This document shows, one piece after another, positions 52,941 through 62,545 of a stretch of 64,000 nt of DNA. Location of the stretch: assembly GCF_013128195.2 (NCBI RefSeq), contig NZ_CP053452.2, positions 9,486,001 through 9,550,000 of the forward strand. Direction: 5' to 3'. The DNA comes from Frigoriglobus tundricola. GTDB lineage: Bacteria > Planctomycetota > Planctomycetia > Gemmatales > Gemmataceae. Position numbers and translations under genes: made by a program. Within the stretch, counting starts at the first letter, position 1, and each line of letters begins with the position of its first letter. The notes under the pieces are model-generated. The model did no database searches. It worked only from the letters and a program-made list of their open reading frames with translations, and had not been told where the DNA came from.

Positions 52941-55900
52941 ATGCGCACAGCGACAATCACACTCCTATCCCTGGCGGTGTGTGTACCCGCCGGGGCCGAC
53001 GACACGTTCACCCAGAAGCCGGTCGTGGCTCCGGCCGTCGCGCGCGGCGACGCGCCGCAGCCGGTCCCGGTCGAGGTCGCGACCGCGGACTGGTCGAAGC
53101 GGTTCACCGTCGGTCCGGTGCCCGTCTGGATCTGGGGCGCGACGCCCGAGAAGAACTACTTCCTCCGCACCGAGTTCGACGCGAGCGGGGTGAAGGCCGC
53201 CAAACTCAAGGTGTCCGCGGACAACCACGTCGTCCTGTACCTCAACGGCAAGCAGGTGGCCGCGTCGGACGAGTGGCAGGAGGGGGCCGAGGCCGACGTG
53301 ACCAAGCTGCTCAAGGACAAGAACGAACTGATCGCGGAAGTGAAGAACGATGACGGCCCCGCCGGCTTCGTGCTCAAGCTCGTCATGATCGATGAGAAGG
53401 GCGCGCCGAAGTACGTCGTGAGCGACGAAAAATGGACCGCCGCCGAGAAGAAGATCGGCGCGGCGGCCCCGAAGGCGAAGCGGATCGGGTTCTACGGCGA
53501 ACAGCCCTGGGGCAAGACGTTCGACATCGCCGCCGTGGCGCAGTCGGGGTCCAAGGTTGCGTCCGGCACGTTCGTCACGCTGCCCGGGTTCCAGGTCGAA
53601 CGGCTGTTCACCGTCCCCGCGAAGGAACTCGGCTCGTGGGTGAACCTGACGGCCGACGACAAGGGGCGGTTGATCGCCAGCGACCAGGACGGAAAGGGTC
53701 TGGTTCGCATCATGCCGGGCAAGGTCGGCACGGACCAGGAGACGAAGGTCGAGAGGATCCCCGCGAAGGTGACCGCGGCCCAAGGGCTGTTGTGGCACAA
53801 GAACGCGCTCTACGTCGTGTGCAACGGCGGGCCGGGCAGCGGTCTGTACCGCGTGACGTCGTCCCGGAACAACGACGTGCTGGACAAGGTGGAGAAACTG
53901 AAGGCGATTAACGGTGGCGGCGAACACGGACCGCACGCCGTGCGCCTCGCACCGGACGGCAAGTCGCTGTACGTGATCTGCGGCAACCACACCCAGCCGC
54001 CGGAGAAGATCGACCACAGCCGCGTGCCGAAGAACTGGAGCGAGGACCACCTCCTCCCCCGTCAGTGGGACGCCGGCGGGCACGCCCGCGGCATCCTGGC
54101 GCCGGGCGGGTACGTCGCGAAGACCGACTTCGAAGGCAAGACGTGGGAGATGGTCACCACCGGGTACCGCAACCCGTTCGACTTCGCGTTCAACGCCGAC
54201 GGCGACATGTTCGTCTACGACGCCGACATGGAGTGGGACATGGGAATGCCGTGGTACCGCCCGACGCGGGTGAACCACGCGACCAGCGGCAGCGAGTTGG
54301 GCTGGCGCAGCGGCACGGGCAAGTGGCCCGCGTATTACGTGGACTCGCTGCCGGCGATGGTCGACATCGGCCCCGGCTCGCCGGTCGGTGTGGAGTTCGG
54401 ATACGGGGCGAAGTTCCCCGCGCAGTACCAGAAGGCGCTCTTCATCTGCGACTGGACGTTCGGCACGATGTACGCGGTCCACCTCACCCCGTCGGGCGCG
54501 ACCTTCAAAGCCACGAAAGAAGAGTTCCTGAGCCGCACGCCGCTCCCGCTGACGGACGTGTGCATCAGCCGGGCCGACGGCGCCATGTACTTCGTCATCG
54601 GCGGCCGCGGCGCCCAGAGCGAGCTGTTCCGGGTGACCTACATCGGGAAGGAGCCGACGGAACCGGTGGAGTACAAGACGGCGCCCACGCCCGAACACAA
54701 GCTGCTCACGGAGATCGAGGCGCTACACGCGCGCGCGGCGGATCCCGCGAAGGCGGTCGCGTTCCTCGTGCCGCTGTTGGGCCACACCGACCGCTTCATC
54801 CGCTACGCGGCCCGCGTCGCGCTGGAGCACCAGCCGGTGAAGGAGTGGCAGTCCAGGGTGCTCACCCTCACCGCGCCGGACGCCGTCATCAACGGCGTGC
54901 TGGGACTGGCCCGCCAGGGTGAGAAGGGAATTCAATCGGCCCTGCTCGCGAAGCTCGGATCGATCGATCTCACCAAGCTCGACGAGCGCCAAACGCTCGA
55001 CCTCCTCCGCACCTATCAGGTCGCTTTCACGCGCACCGGCGAACCCGACAAGGAAACGGCCGCGAAGTTGGCGGCGAAGCTCGACCCGCTGTTCCCGGCC
55101 GGCTCGGACTCCGTGAACCGCGAACTGGCCCAGCTCCTCGTGTACTTGAAGTCGCCGACGATCGTGGCGAAGGTGTGCGACGAGCTGAAGAAGCCCTCGA
55201 AGCCGCTCTCGCAGGAGGGGCTGGACGAGGTGCTGCTCCGCAACCGCGGGTACGGCGGCGACATCGCGAAAATGCTCAAGAACGCCGCGGACCAACAGAA
55301 GCTCTCGTACCTGTTCACGCTCCGCAACGCGACCGTGGGCTGGAACATGGACCGGTGGAAGGTGTACTACGGCTTCCTCGCCGAGGCCCGCAGCAAGAAC
55401 GGCGGCGCGAGCTACCAGGGCTTCCTCTCGAACATCGAGAAGGATGCCTTCGCCAACGCCACCGACACCGACCGGCTGGCGATCGAGGCCGCGAAGCTGC
55501 GCCCGGCGTACAAGGCGAAGGAGCTGCCCAAGCCGATCGGCCCCGGCAAGGCGTGGGCGACGGCCGATGTCGTCGCCCTGGAGGGCAAGCTCAAGAGCGG
55601 CCGCAACTTCAAGAACGGCGAGCGGGCGTTCGCCGCGGCCCGGTGCGTCGTGTGCCACCGGTTCGGCGGCGACGGCGGCGCGACCGGGCCGGACCTGTCG
55701 CAGGTCGCCGGCCGGTTCGGGCTCAAGGACCTGGCCGAATCGATCGTCGAGCCGAGCAAGATCATCTCGGACCAGTACGCCGCGTCCCAGGTCACGACGA
55801 CCAGCGGAAAGTCGGTCACCGGGAAGATCGTCAACGACTCCAACGGGAAAGTCGTCATCGTGACCGACCCGGAGGACTCGTCCAAGACCGTCGAGATCAA

Positions 55901-56048
55901 CAAGGACGACGTGGAGGAGGTGCGGCGGTCGAAGATCTCGCTCATGCCCGAGAAGCTGATCGACGGGCTGAACGAGAACGAGGTGCTCGACCTGATCGCG
56001 TACCTGCTCAGTCGCGGCGACCCGAACCACGCGATGTTCAAGAGGTAG
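52941..56048 (+). CDS. Beta-propeller protein with C-terminal haem-binding domain
   Basis: A 1035-residue exported protein. After the signal peptide there is a beta-sandwich (residues ~40-150, SADNHVVLYLNGKQVAAS). A large propeller follows, resembling the membrane-bound dehydrogenase/PQQ-like family of planctomycetes (FVTLPGFQVERLFTVPAKE, GTGKWPAYYVDSLPAM). A helical HEAT-like part leads to the C-terminal cytochrome domain with CVVCHRFGGDGGATGPDLS and a distal Met in SLMPEKL. It probably oxidises a carbohydrate or other substrate and passes electrons to its haem. It lies 173 bases after the DUF1501 gene. Confidence 0.85.
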   Translation: MRTATITLLSLAVCVPAGADDTFTQKPVVAPAVARGDAPQPVPVEVATADWSKRFTVGPVPVWIWGATPEKNYFLRTEFDASGVKAAKLKVSADNHVVLYLNGKQVAASDEWQEGAEADVTKLLKDKNELIAEVKNDDGPAGFVLKLVMIDEKGAPKYVVSDEKWTAAEKKIGAAAPKAKRIGFYGEQPWGKTFDIAAVAQSGSKVASGTFVTLPGFQVERLFTVPAKELGSWVNLTADDKGRLIASDQDGKGLVRIMPGKVGTDQETKVERIPAKVTAAQGLLWHKNALYVVCNGGPGSGLYRVTSSRNNDVLDKVEKLKAINGGGEHGPHAVRLAPDGKSLYVICGNHTQPPEKIDHSRVPKNWSEDHLLPRQWDAGGHARGILAPGGYVAKTDFEGKTWEMVTTGYRNPFDFAFNADGDMFVYDADMEWDMGMPWYRPTRVNHATSGSELGWRSGTGKWPAYYVDSLPAMVDIGPGSPVGVEFGYGAKFPAQYQKALFICDWTFGTMYAVHLTPSGATFKATKEEFLSRTPLPLTDVCISRADGAMYFVIGGRGAQSELFRVTYIGKEPTEPVEYKTAPTPEHKLLTEIEALHARAADPAKAVAFLVPLLGHTDRFIRYAARVALEHQPVKEWQSRVLTLTAPDAVINGVLGLARQGEKGIQSALLAKLGSIDLTKLDERQTLDLLRTYQVAFTRTGEPDKETAAKLAAKLDPLFPAGSDSVNRELAQLLVYLKSPTIVAKVCDELKKPSKPLSQEGLDEVLLRNRGYGGDIAKMLKNAADQQKLSYLFTLRNATVGWNMDRWKVYYGFLAEARSKNGGASYQGFLSNIEKDAFANATDTDRLAIEAAKLRPAYKAKELPKPIGPGKAWATADVVALEGKLKSGRNFKNGERAFAAARCVVCHRFGGDGGATGPDLSQVAGRFGLKDLAESIVEPSKIISDQYAASQVTTTSGKSVTGKIVNDSNGKVVIVTDPEDSSKTVEINKDDVEEVRRSKISLMPEKLIDGLNENEVLDLIAYLLSRGDPNHAMFKR

Positions 56049-56077
56049 CCGGGCAGGTATGATTCTGTTCGTTTCTG

Positions 56078-56161
56078 TTCGTTGTGACCGGTTCCAGCGG
56101 GTCCGCCGCAAAGCGGTGCCCTCACCATACGCTCCGACCCGCTGAAGCGGGTCACGACGAA
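56078..56161. repeat. Imperfect inverted repeat downstream of the haem/propeller gene
   Basis: The arms at 56078-56103 and 56136-56161 match over 22 of 26 positions (TTCGTTGTGACC at left, GGTCACGACGAA at right). The strongest part is CAGCGGGTC/GACCCGCTG. The mismatches exclude a very recent origin. It may be an older dispersed repeat or an mRNA 3' end structure. Confidence 0.6.
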
Positions 56162-56215
56162 CGAAAGGCCGTCCGCGCCGAGGGTGAAGAAGTCAACGGC
56201 CGGTCCGATAACAAC

Positions 56216-56246
56216 CGAACGCCCCGGACACAGTCCGGGGCGTTCG
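56216..56246 (+). terminator. 14-bp GC-rich terminator hairpin
   Basis: CGAACGCCCCGGAC (56216-56229) and GTCCGGGGCGTTCG (56233-56246) pair perfectly with a 3-nt loop and are followed by CGCTTTGT. It sits 168 bases after the haem/propeller gene and just before the promoter of the radical SAM gene, so it separates the two transcription units. Confidence 0.75.
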
Positions 56247-56256
56247 CGCTTTGTGC

Positions 56257-56265
56257 TGATATAAT
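56257..56265 (+). promoter_or_regulatory. Extended -10 promoter of the radical SAM gene
   Basis: TGATATAAT (56257-56265) is a perfect extended -10 element. No good -35 box is seen, which such promoters tolerate. A start near 56272 would leave a leader of about 34 bases before ATG 56306. It lies directly behind the terminator hairpin. Confidence 0.6.
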
Positions 56266-56305
56266 CTCGGCGTCTCGGTCGTGTCGACTGTTCGAGAGCG
56301 ATGCC

Positions 56306-58174
56306 ATGTTGAACACCGCCGTTCGCGAAGCCGTCATGCGGGTGCTGCCGCGTGTGAAGACGCCCGCCCAGTACACCGGCGGCGAACTGAACTCGGTCGC
56401 CAAGGACCACCGCCAGGTGCGCGGGAAACTGTGCCTGTGCTTCCCGGACGCCTACACCCTGGGCATGAGCCACCACGGGTTGCAGGTGCTCTACACGATC
56501 ATGAACAACGACCCGCAGTGGGCCTGCGAGCGGGCGTTCGCGCCGTGGATGGACTTCGAGCGCGAGCTGCGGAAGAACCGCCTCCCGCTGTACGGGCTGG
56601 AGAACTTCACGCCGCTGTCCGCGTTCGATCTCGTCGGCTTCAGCCTCCAGTACGAGGTGTGCTACACCAACGTCCTCACGATGATCGACCTCGGCGGCAT
56701 CCCGCACTTCGCGAAGGACCGCCGCGTGAGCGACCCGCTCGTCGTCGCCGGCGGCCCCGGCGCGCAGAACCCGGAGCTGCTCGCCCCGTTCGTGGACCTC
56801 TTCATCATCGGCGACGGCGAGGAGTCGCTGCCCTGGGTGATGGAGAAGTGGATGGCGCTCAAGGAGGTCGCGGTCCGCGAGGGCGACCTGTCGCCCGAGC
56901 GGCGGCTCGAGATGCTCGCGGAACTGGTCGGCAGCACCCGGTGGGCCTACGCGCCCGCGTTCTACGAGTTCGACTACCACGCCGACGGCACGATCGCCGC
57001 GGTGAACCGCACGCGCCCGGACGTGCCGCAGCAGATCGAGAGCTGCACCATCACCCAGGACCTCGACGCGATCCCGCTGCCCACGAAGCCGGTCGTCTCG
57101 TTCGTGCAGACGCCTCACGACCGCATCGCGATCGAGATCATGCGCGGCTGCCCGTGGCAGTGCCGGTTCTGCCAGTCCACCGTGATCAAGCGCCCGCTGC
57201 GGGTGCGGTCGGTGGAGACCATCGTCCGGGCGGCACTGGAGAGCTACCGCAACACCGGGATGAACGAGATCAGCCTGCTGTCGCTCTCCAGCAGCGACTA
57301 CCCGCACTTCGAGGAGCTGGTGAAGCGGATGCACGAGGTGTTCGCGCCCCTCGGCGTGAACGTGTCGCTGCCGAGCCTGCGCGTGAACCACCAACTGCGG
57401 AGCGTGCCGCAACTCATGAAGGGCTGGCGCCGCGCCGGCATGACGCTGGCCCCCGAGGTGGCCCGCGACGACATGCGGACCCAGATCCGCAAGCCGATCA
57501 AGAACGACGACCTCATCGAGGGGTGCCGCGAGGCGTTCAAGGCCGGCATGTCGCACGTGAAGCTGTACTTCCTGTGCGGCCTGCCCGGCGAGCGCAAGGC
57601 GGACCTCGACGGCATCGTCGATCTGGCGGAGGCCATCAGCGAGGTCGGCAAGCAAGCGACCGGGCGGTACAAGGAAGTCACCGCGAGCGTGTCGAATTTC
57701 ATCCCGAAGCCCCACACGCCGTACCAGTGGAACGGGATGCAGACCCGCGACTACTTCCGCTGGGCCGGCGACTACATGCACCGCCGGAAGCGGAACAAGA
57801 TGGTGCGGATCAAGCAGCACGACGTCGAAACCAGCCTGCTCGAAGGCATCCTGACCCGCGGCGACCGGCGCGTGTCCGCCGGCCTGTACGAGGCCTGGCG
57901 CCGCGGCGCCCGCTTCGACGGGTGGAAGGAGTGCTTCAAGCCGGAGCTGTGGTGGTCGGCGTTCCGAGACACGGGCATCGATGTCGATTTCTACCGCACG
58001 CGGCAGCGCCCGGTCGGCGAGAAACTGCCCTGGGACCACGTGAACGTGAAGAAGGGCCGCGCCTACCTGGAGAAGGAGCTGGAGCGGAGCGTGATCCAGC
58101 TCCGCGTGATGGCCGAAGCCGTCGGCGAGAGCGGCGGGGACGGGGACAAGCAGCCGACCGGCTGCGGCGGGTGA
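56306..58174 (+). CDS. B12-binding-type radical SAM protein (TIGR03960-like)
   Basis: A 622-residue enzyme. The N-terminal part resembles a B12-binding domain (LCLCFPDAYTLGMSHHGLQ, VAGGPGAQNPELLAPFVD, IIGDGEESL). The radical SAM cluster site is RGCPWQCRFCQST (CxxxCxxC, Cys near residue 290), with the GEISLLSLSSSDY-type motif written here as MNEISLLSLSSSDYPHF. Length and order fit the TIGR03960 family, usually paired with a DUF2344 gene; that partner is not visible here. ATG 56306 has GAGAG upstream. The reaction catalysed by this family is unknown; methylation or RNA/cofactor modification are guesses. Confidence 0.85.
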   Translation: MLNTAVREAVMRVLPRVKTPAQYTGGELNSVAKDHRQVRGKLCLCFPDAYTLGMSHHGLQVLYTIMNNDPQWACERAFAPWMDFERELRKNRLPLYGLENFTPLSAFDLVGFSLQYEVCYTNVLTMIDLGGIPHFAKDRRVSDPLVVAGGPGAQNPELLAPFVDLFIIGDGEESLPWVMEKWMALKEVAVREGDLSPERRLEMLAELVGSTRWAYAPAFYEFDYHADGTIAAVNRTRPDVPQQIESCTITQDLDAIPLPTKPVVSFVQTPHDRIAIEIMRGCPWQCRFCQSTVIKRPLRVRSVETIVRAALESYRNTGMNEISLLSLSSSDYPHFEELVKRMHEVFAPLGVNVSLPSLRVNHQLRSVPQLMKGWRRAGMTLAPEVARDDMRTQIRKPIKNDDLIEGCREAFKAGMSHVKLYFLCGLPGERKADLDGIVDLAEAISEVGKQATGRYKEVTASVSNFIPKPHTPYQWNGMQTRDYFRWAGDYMHRRKRNKMVRIKQHDVETSLLEGILTRGDRRVSAGLYEAWRRGARFDGWKECFKPELWWSAFRDTGIDVDFYRTRQRPVGEKLPWDHVNVKKGRAYLEKELERSVIQLRVMAEAVGESGGDGDKQPTGCGG

Positions 58175-58523
58175 TCGGCGGCCGGACCGGGACGGGGCTT
58201 CGGCGTCGAGGTCTCACCCCCCGCCGTTCCGGGTTCGCCCGCGACGGACCGGTCGGTCGATACCGGCGAGGTGTTCGATAACGGCAACGGCACGAATGAC
58301 GCCGTCGGCGCACGGGCTGGTGACGGCGACTTCGTGCGCGAGTGTCTCGGGCGCCCGTGCCGGCGGGCGAGATCGTCCGAGCACGGCTACAGACCATCGG
58401 TCGGTTGGGAATGGCACCCGCGGCGCTTCGGGTGCGTTTCGTGTTGCCCGCCGCACACTCGTGCCGCACAATCCCGTCACGGGCCGGGTCGGGGAGCTTG
58501 GCCGGCGGTTGTCGGAGGGGCGG
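58175..58523. other. Intergenic region, no gene seen
   Basis: These 349 bases have open frames only by virtue of high GC content; none shows a start signal with protein-like composition. The frame of the next gene continues upstream through this region, but the residues there are Arg/Ala/Gly-rich and lack structure. The next gene has a strong ribosome binding site at its own start. Confidence 0.5.
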
Positions 58524-59198
58524 ATGTTCGGGATCGTATCGTACCTCAAGGCCCGGCAGCGGCGACATGCGGTCAACACCTCCTCGGCGGCGTCCAACCC
58601 GGGCCGGTTGCGCTTGTCGGACGCCAAACTCAAGCGGCTGTGCCCGAGCCTGTTCCTGACGACCGGTCTCGGCGGATTCGCCCGCTGCTTTTTCGGTGAC
58701 GGCCTGGGTACGCGCATGTACGTCCGCGACATGTTGGTCCACGGCGACAGCCGCGCCGCCGTCGTCTTGTCGATTGATCCGGTCCTCGTCGCCTGCTACT
58801 GCGACGACTCGGACGCCGTTTGCGTCCTGGGCTTCCAGAAGACCGAACTCGGCGACGTCGAACTGTGCGTCGGTGACCGGTTGCTGACGGTGCTCAATTC
58901 GATGGCGCTCGGCCGGCCCGCCCGCGCCGGGGAAGTGGCCGGCGACCTGGTCCAGGGCGACCGGGCGAACCCCCACTACATCAACTTCTGGCCGCTGGTG
59001 GCCGAGTTCCTGACGGACGACCGGGACGCGATCGAGCGGCCCAAGGCGGCGATCACGAAGGAGGAGTACGCCCGCTGCCGGGCGCTCGGTCAGGAGCACC
59101 TGCGGCGGTTGCCGGGGGCGGTGCGGGACGGCCGCCCGGACCAGAGTATGCGCCCGGTCCTTGGGCCGTTGCGCGGGAAGGGGTGGTTCGGCTGGTAA
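58524..59198 (+). CDS. Protein of unknown function
   Basis: A 224-residue soluble protein that I do not recognise. A basic N-terminus (MFGIVSYLKARQRRHAVN) is followed by an alpha/beta core with CFFGDGLGTRMYVRDML, VVLSIDPVLVACYCDDSD and LLTVLNSMALGRPARAGEV, and a Trp-ended C-terminus (GKGWFGW). Three cysteines lie in the core. There is no signal peptide or membrane segment. ATG 58524 has CGGAGGGG upstream, which decided the start. Neighbours are the radical SAM gene and a TPR gene, neither closely coupled. Confidence 0.65.
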   Translation: MFGIVSYLKARQRRHAVNTSSAASNPGRLRLSDAKLKRLCPSLFLTTGLGGFARCFFGDGLGTRMYVRDMLVHGDSRAAVVLSIDPVLVACYCDDSDAVCVLGFQKTELGDVELCVGDRLLTVLNSMALGRPARAGEVAGDLVQGDRANPHYINFWPLVAEFLTDDRDAIERPKAAITKEEYARCRALGQEHLRRLPGAVRDGRPDQSMRPVLGPLRGKGWFGW

Positions 59199-59550
59199 AC
59201 GGGTCGCAAAGTGGCCGCGGGCGTCCGTCGCATTTCGTCAGCGCGAGCGGCGGTCTCTCAAACGGCCGCTGATGCACGGGTGCGGCTCGTCCGAGTGACG
59301 GTGCCCTCGGCCTTAACAGCGCCTCGTTTTCCCGCGACAGTACAACCCCCGCTGGCGACGCCGACCGTGAAGCGCCTCGATCACTTCTTCTCACCATCCA
59401 CTTCCACACAGTAACGGACTTTTCTCAACAAATCCCGTTTTGCGGGGACCCCGACGCGGGCGCTCGCGTTCTAGAAGAAAGAACTGCTTGAGGTCGCCCG
59501 TTCGACCGCTTAGTCTATTCTTTACCATTCCACACCACCGGACCCGCGCA
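59199..59550. other. Intergenic region, no gene seen
   Basis: This 352-base stretch holds no convincing gene. The last ~80 bases before ATG 59551 become AT-richer (TTCTAGAAGAAAGAAC, TAGTCTATTCTTTACC) and probably contain the promoter of the TPR gene. Confidence 0.45.
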
Positions 59551-62463
59551 ATGGCCGACGAACCTGTGCCGCTGACGACCCGCTTTCCGAAGCTGCAACC
59601 GGGCCGCCGGCCGGGTAGCGTCGGAGCACCGAACGGCTTCGGAACGAAGCTCCTCGGGCGCCGCGATTACGACGAGGAAACCGGCACATACGTCCTCACC
59701 CATTTCGCCATTGCCCTCCACATTCCCATTTGGGCGCTGGGTGCGTACCGCGTGGTCGACGCCGAGGGCGGCGGGTGGTTCTGTCTGGGCCGTGAACCCC
59801 TGACCTGGCGCGCACGGGGCCTGAACGCGTTCCTGATTCTGGCAATCCTCGGCGCCGTGACCGGCGTCTGGTGGAGCGTTCATACCGGCTCCCCCGAGTA
59901 CGCGGCGGGCCAAAAACTGAAGCAAGCCGAGCGGGCGGCCGCGGCCGGGAACGGCGGCGAGTCGGCGCGACTCTGTCGGGAGGTGATGGACTCGAAGACA
60001 TCGAAAGCGGGGGAGGCACGGAGGCACCTCGCGGGGCTGATCGAGGACCCGCCCGGCGCCCCGGGCGAAGCCGCCGCCGTGTACGAGGTGGCGGTCGAAC
60101 TCCACCGGGACAACCGATGCCCGGTCACGGACCTGTTCGAGAAAGGCAAGGTGCTGGCGGTCCAGTACGCGGCCAGCGACCCCACCGCCGCCCTGAACCT
60201 CCTCGAAGTGATCGCCCCCTACGCGCCGGCCGCCGCCGACGAACTCGCCGTCCGTATCGATCTCCTGGAGAAACTGTTCGCGCGTTCGCCGGACGATCCC
60301 GCGGTCGCGTCGCGGCTGGCCGCAGCTTTCGAGGACCGGGGCGACCGGGACCGGTGCGAGAAGCTGCTGACACCCTTCGAGTGCCGCCTCGGCACGCTCG
60401 ACGGCGCCGCGATCCTCGGCCGCATTTACGCGGCCCGCGGCATGCACGATCGGGCATACGTCCTGCTGGCCCCGTTCGTCGCCGACCGGCTCCCGGCGTT
60501 ACGGAGGGCCGAGCAGGCGTACACCGATCGAATCAAATCCGTCCAGGACGCGGTAGTCAATGAACTGAAAAGTGGGAAAGCGCCCGGGTTCGATTACGAC
60601 CGCGCCAAGGGCCTGCCGGAGGCCGAGCGGGACGCGCTCGTCAACGCCTACCTCAGCGACCGACTGAAGGACGACCCCGCCCTCCGGGAGGGCCGCCGAA
60701 AACTCGTTGCCGAGCGCGGGGTGATCGCCGCGGTTCTGGACCTGGGGATGGTTCAGCTCCAGCGCGCCCAGACGATGGCAGACCCCGCGGCCCGCAGGGC
60801 CGAGCTGAGCGCGGCCGAAAAGACGTTCTTGTCCGTCGGCGGGTTCGTCGGTAAGACCGACGAGTACCGGCTGTCCCTCGGCCAGGTGTACTACTGGCTC
60901 GGGCGCCAGGCCGACGGGAAGAAGCAGTTCGACGAGTTGCTCGCGGATCGCGCGAACTCGACCGAGGCCACACTGCTTGTGGCCCGCACCCTGCGCGAGG
61001 TGGGCGACAACACGGCGGCCCGGCAACTGGCCGAACAGGCTTACAACCGCGAGGCCGACACGGCCAAGAAGCACGCGGCGGCCCGCATGAGATCGGTCCT
61101 GTACGTCGACACGGACGACGAGATCCTCTGGCTGTCCCGGTCCGATCCGAACTCGCGCGACGTACAGGCCTCGTTGTCGACGGCCCGCGGACAAAAGGCC
61201 GAGGCGGACGGCAAAGACACCGAAGCCGCCGACCACTTCCGCCAGTCGATTGCGACGTATGACAAGTTGCCCGAGGGCGATGCCGTCCTCAACAACGCGG
61301 CCCTCGCCCACTTCGCCCTCTTTCGAATCACCCTCGAACCGGAAGAGTTCACCCGGGGGATGGACAAACTGGACCGCGCGATCGCCCTGAACCCCAAGAG
61401 CAGCATCTCCCTCCTCAACGGAGCGAGCATCCTGGTCGAAGCCGCGGCCCGCGAAACGGTCGGCAAAGCCATCGACTTCCGGCCGCTGAAATCGCCGTCG
61501 GCGTGGGAAGGTGTGGCGTACCTGTACCGTACACCCGCCGAGCGCTCGACGGTAACCGACGGGTTCGCCAGGCACCCCGGCGCAGTCAAAGCGCGGGCCT
61601 ACTCCGAGAAACTGTTGCTGCTCGCACCCAAGCGGGACGACGGTTACCAACTGTTAGGAGCGCTGTGTGAGCAGACCGCCGACCTGGACGGGCTGAAAGC
61701 GGTGGCCGATCGAGCGGCAAAAGCGGACCTCGACCACGGGGACGCGGCGCGGAAGTACAAGGAGTACCTGACCGGCGAATCCGACGGCAAGCGGGTGGGC
61801 GAGGCCCGAACACAGGTGTCTCGGACGCAGGCCGCCGTGGCCGCGGCTCGACCGATCGGCGGACCGACGTTCGCAATGGCCGTGGGGCGGTACGTGCGTG
61901 CGAAGACGGTGGCCTGGGCACTCGGCCAACCGGTGGACGCGGACGAACTGGTGACGCTCGCGGAGGAAGCGCACGCGACCCCGTCGGCCGGGTCCGAGTC
62001 CACGCTGACCGCCGCACTGGGGCTCCGCGCCCACCTCGCGCTGGCCCGTGAGGACAAAGCGTACGCGGCCCGGGCCGAGCGAACGAAACGATCGTTCGGG
62101 ACCAGCCTCCTGTACTTCGTCCTGGCCGGCGATGGCCCCACGCGCGCGGCCGGAGCGAAGAACGCCGACGTCAAGCGCCTCGCGGCACTCGCCGAGGAGT
62201 CCTTCCGTCGCGACCCGGAGAGCGCGCACGCGACCGAATGGGTCGTGCTCCGGGCGGTCGGGTCCGAACTCGCGAAACCGGTTGGTGAGAGGGCGAAGAA
62301 CAGTGAACGGGCACGGGCCCACCGCACCCTCGAACGCGCCACGACGCCACACGCGGCAGCGACGGCACTCGGGGAATACTGGCAACTGCTGCTGGACGGC
62401 AAGGACGCCGAAGCGAAAAAGTTGATCGCGAGCCTAGCCGCGCGCGGCGTCCCGGTGCCATGA
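59551..62463 (+). CDS. Large TPR membrane protein
   Basis: A 970-residue protein. The N-terminal ~85 residues include LLGRRDYDEETGTYVLTHFA, a segment I recall from other Gemmata-type TPR proteins. A transmembrane helix near residues 92-112 (FLILAILGAVTGVWW) follows. The rest is a long array of Ala-rich helical hairpins of TPR type, with about 15 or more repeats by eye (for example GQVYYWLGRQADGKKQFDEL and AALAHFALFRITLEPEEF). TPR arrays are protein-binding scaffolds, here outside the cytoplasm or at the membrane. A frame upstream of ATG 59551 exists but has no protein character. Function unknown. Confidence 0.8.
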   Translation: MADEPVPLTTRFPKLQPGRRPGSVGAPNGFGTKLLGRRDYDEETGTYVLTHFAIALHIPIWALGAYRVVDAEGGGWFCLGREPLTWRARGLNAFLILAILGAVTGVWWSVHTGSPEYAAGQKLKQAERAAAAGNGGESARLCREVMDSKTSKAGEARRHLAGLIEDPPGAPGEAAAVYEVAVELHRDNRCPVTDLFEKGKVLAVQYAASDPTAALNLLEVIAPYAPAAADELAVRIDLLEKLFARSPDDPAVASRLAAAFEDRGDRDRCEKLLTPFECRLGTLDGAAILGRIYAARGMHDRAYVLLAPFVADRLPALRRAEQAYTDRIKSVQDAVVNELKSGKAPGFDYDRAKGLPEAERDALVNAYLSDRLKDDPALREGRRKLVAERGVIAAVLDLGMVQLQRAQTMADPAARRAELSAAEKTFLSVGGFVGKTDEYRLSLGQVYYWLGRQADGKKQFDELLADRANSTEATLLVARTLREVGDNTAARQLAEQAYNREADTAKKHAAARMRSVLYVDTDDEILWLSRSDPNSRDVQASLSTARGQKAEADGKDTEAADHFRQSIATYDKLPEGDAVLNNAALAHFALFRITLEPEEFTRGMDKLDRAIALNPKSSISLLNGASILVEAAARETVGKAIDFRPLKSPSAWEGVAYLYRTPAERSTVTDGFARHPGAVKARAYSEKLLLLAPKRDDGYQLLGALCEQTADLDGLKAVADRAAKADLDHGDAARKYKEYLTGESDGKRVGEARTQVSRTQAAVAAARPIGGPTFAMAVGRYVRAKTVAWALGQPVDADELVTLAEEAHATPSAGSESTLTAALGLRAHLALAREDKAYAARAERTKRSFGTSLLYFVLAGDGPTRAAGAKNADVKRLAALAEESFRRDPESAHATEWVVLRAVGSELAKPVGERAKNSERARAHRTLERATTPHAAATALGEYWQLLLDGKDAEAKKLIASLAARGVPVP

Positions 62464-62501
62464 ACGGTTTGACGATGCCGAAGTCGTTTTCGCAAATTAT
62501 G

Positions 62502-62533
62502 AGGCCGCTCAGCCATTCCTGGCCGAGCGGCCT
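62502..62533 (+). terminator. Hairpin after the TPR gene
   Basis: AGGCCGCTC (62502-62510) and GAGCGGCCT (62525-62533) pair perfectly with a 14-nt loop, 38 bases past the TPR stop codon. TGTTAG follows. The next gene starts 12 bases later, so the hairpin may also attenuate it. Confidence 0.6.
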
Positions 62534-62545
62534 GTTAGGTGCGTG

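Noticed and set aside
55412-58039. Long open frame antisense to the haem/propeller and radical SAM genes
   Set aside because: It crosses two real genes and a terminator/promoter. Its composition (Arg, His, Val runs) is typical of antisense frames in such DNA.
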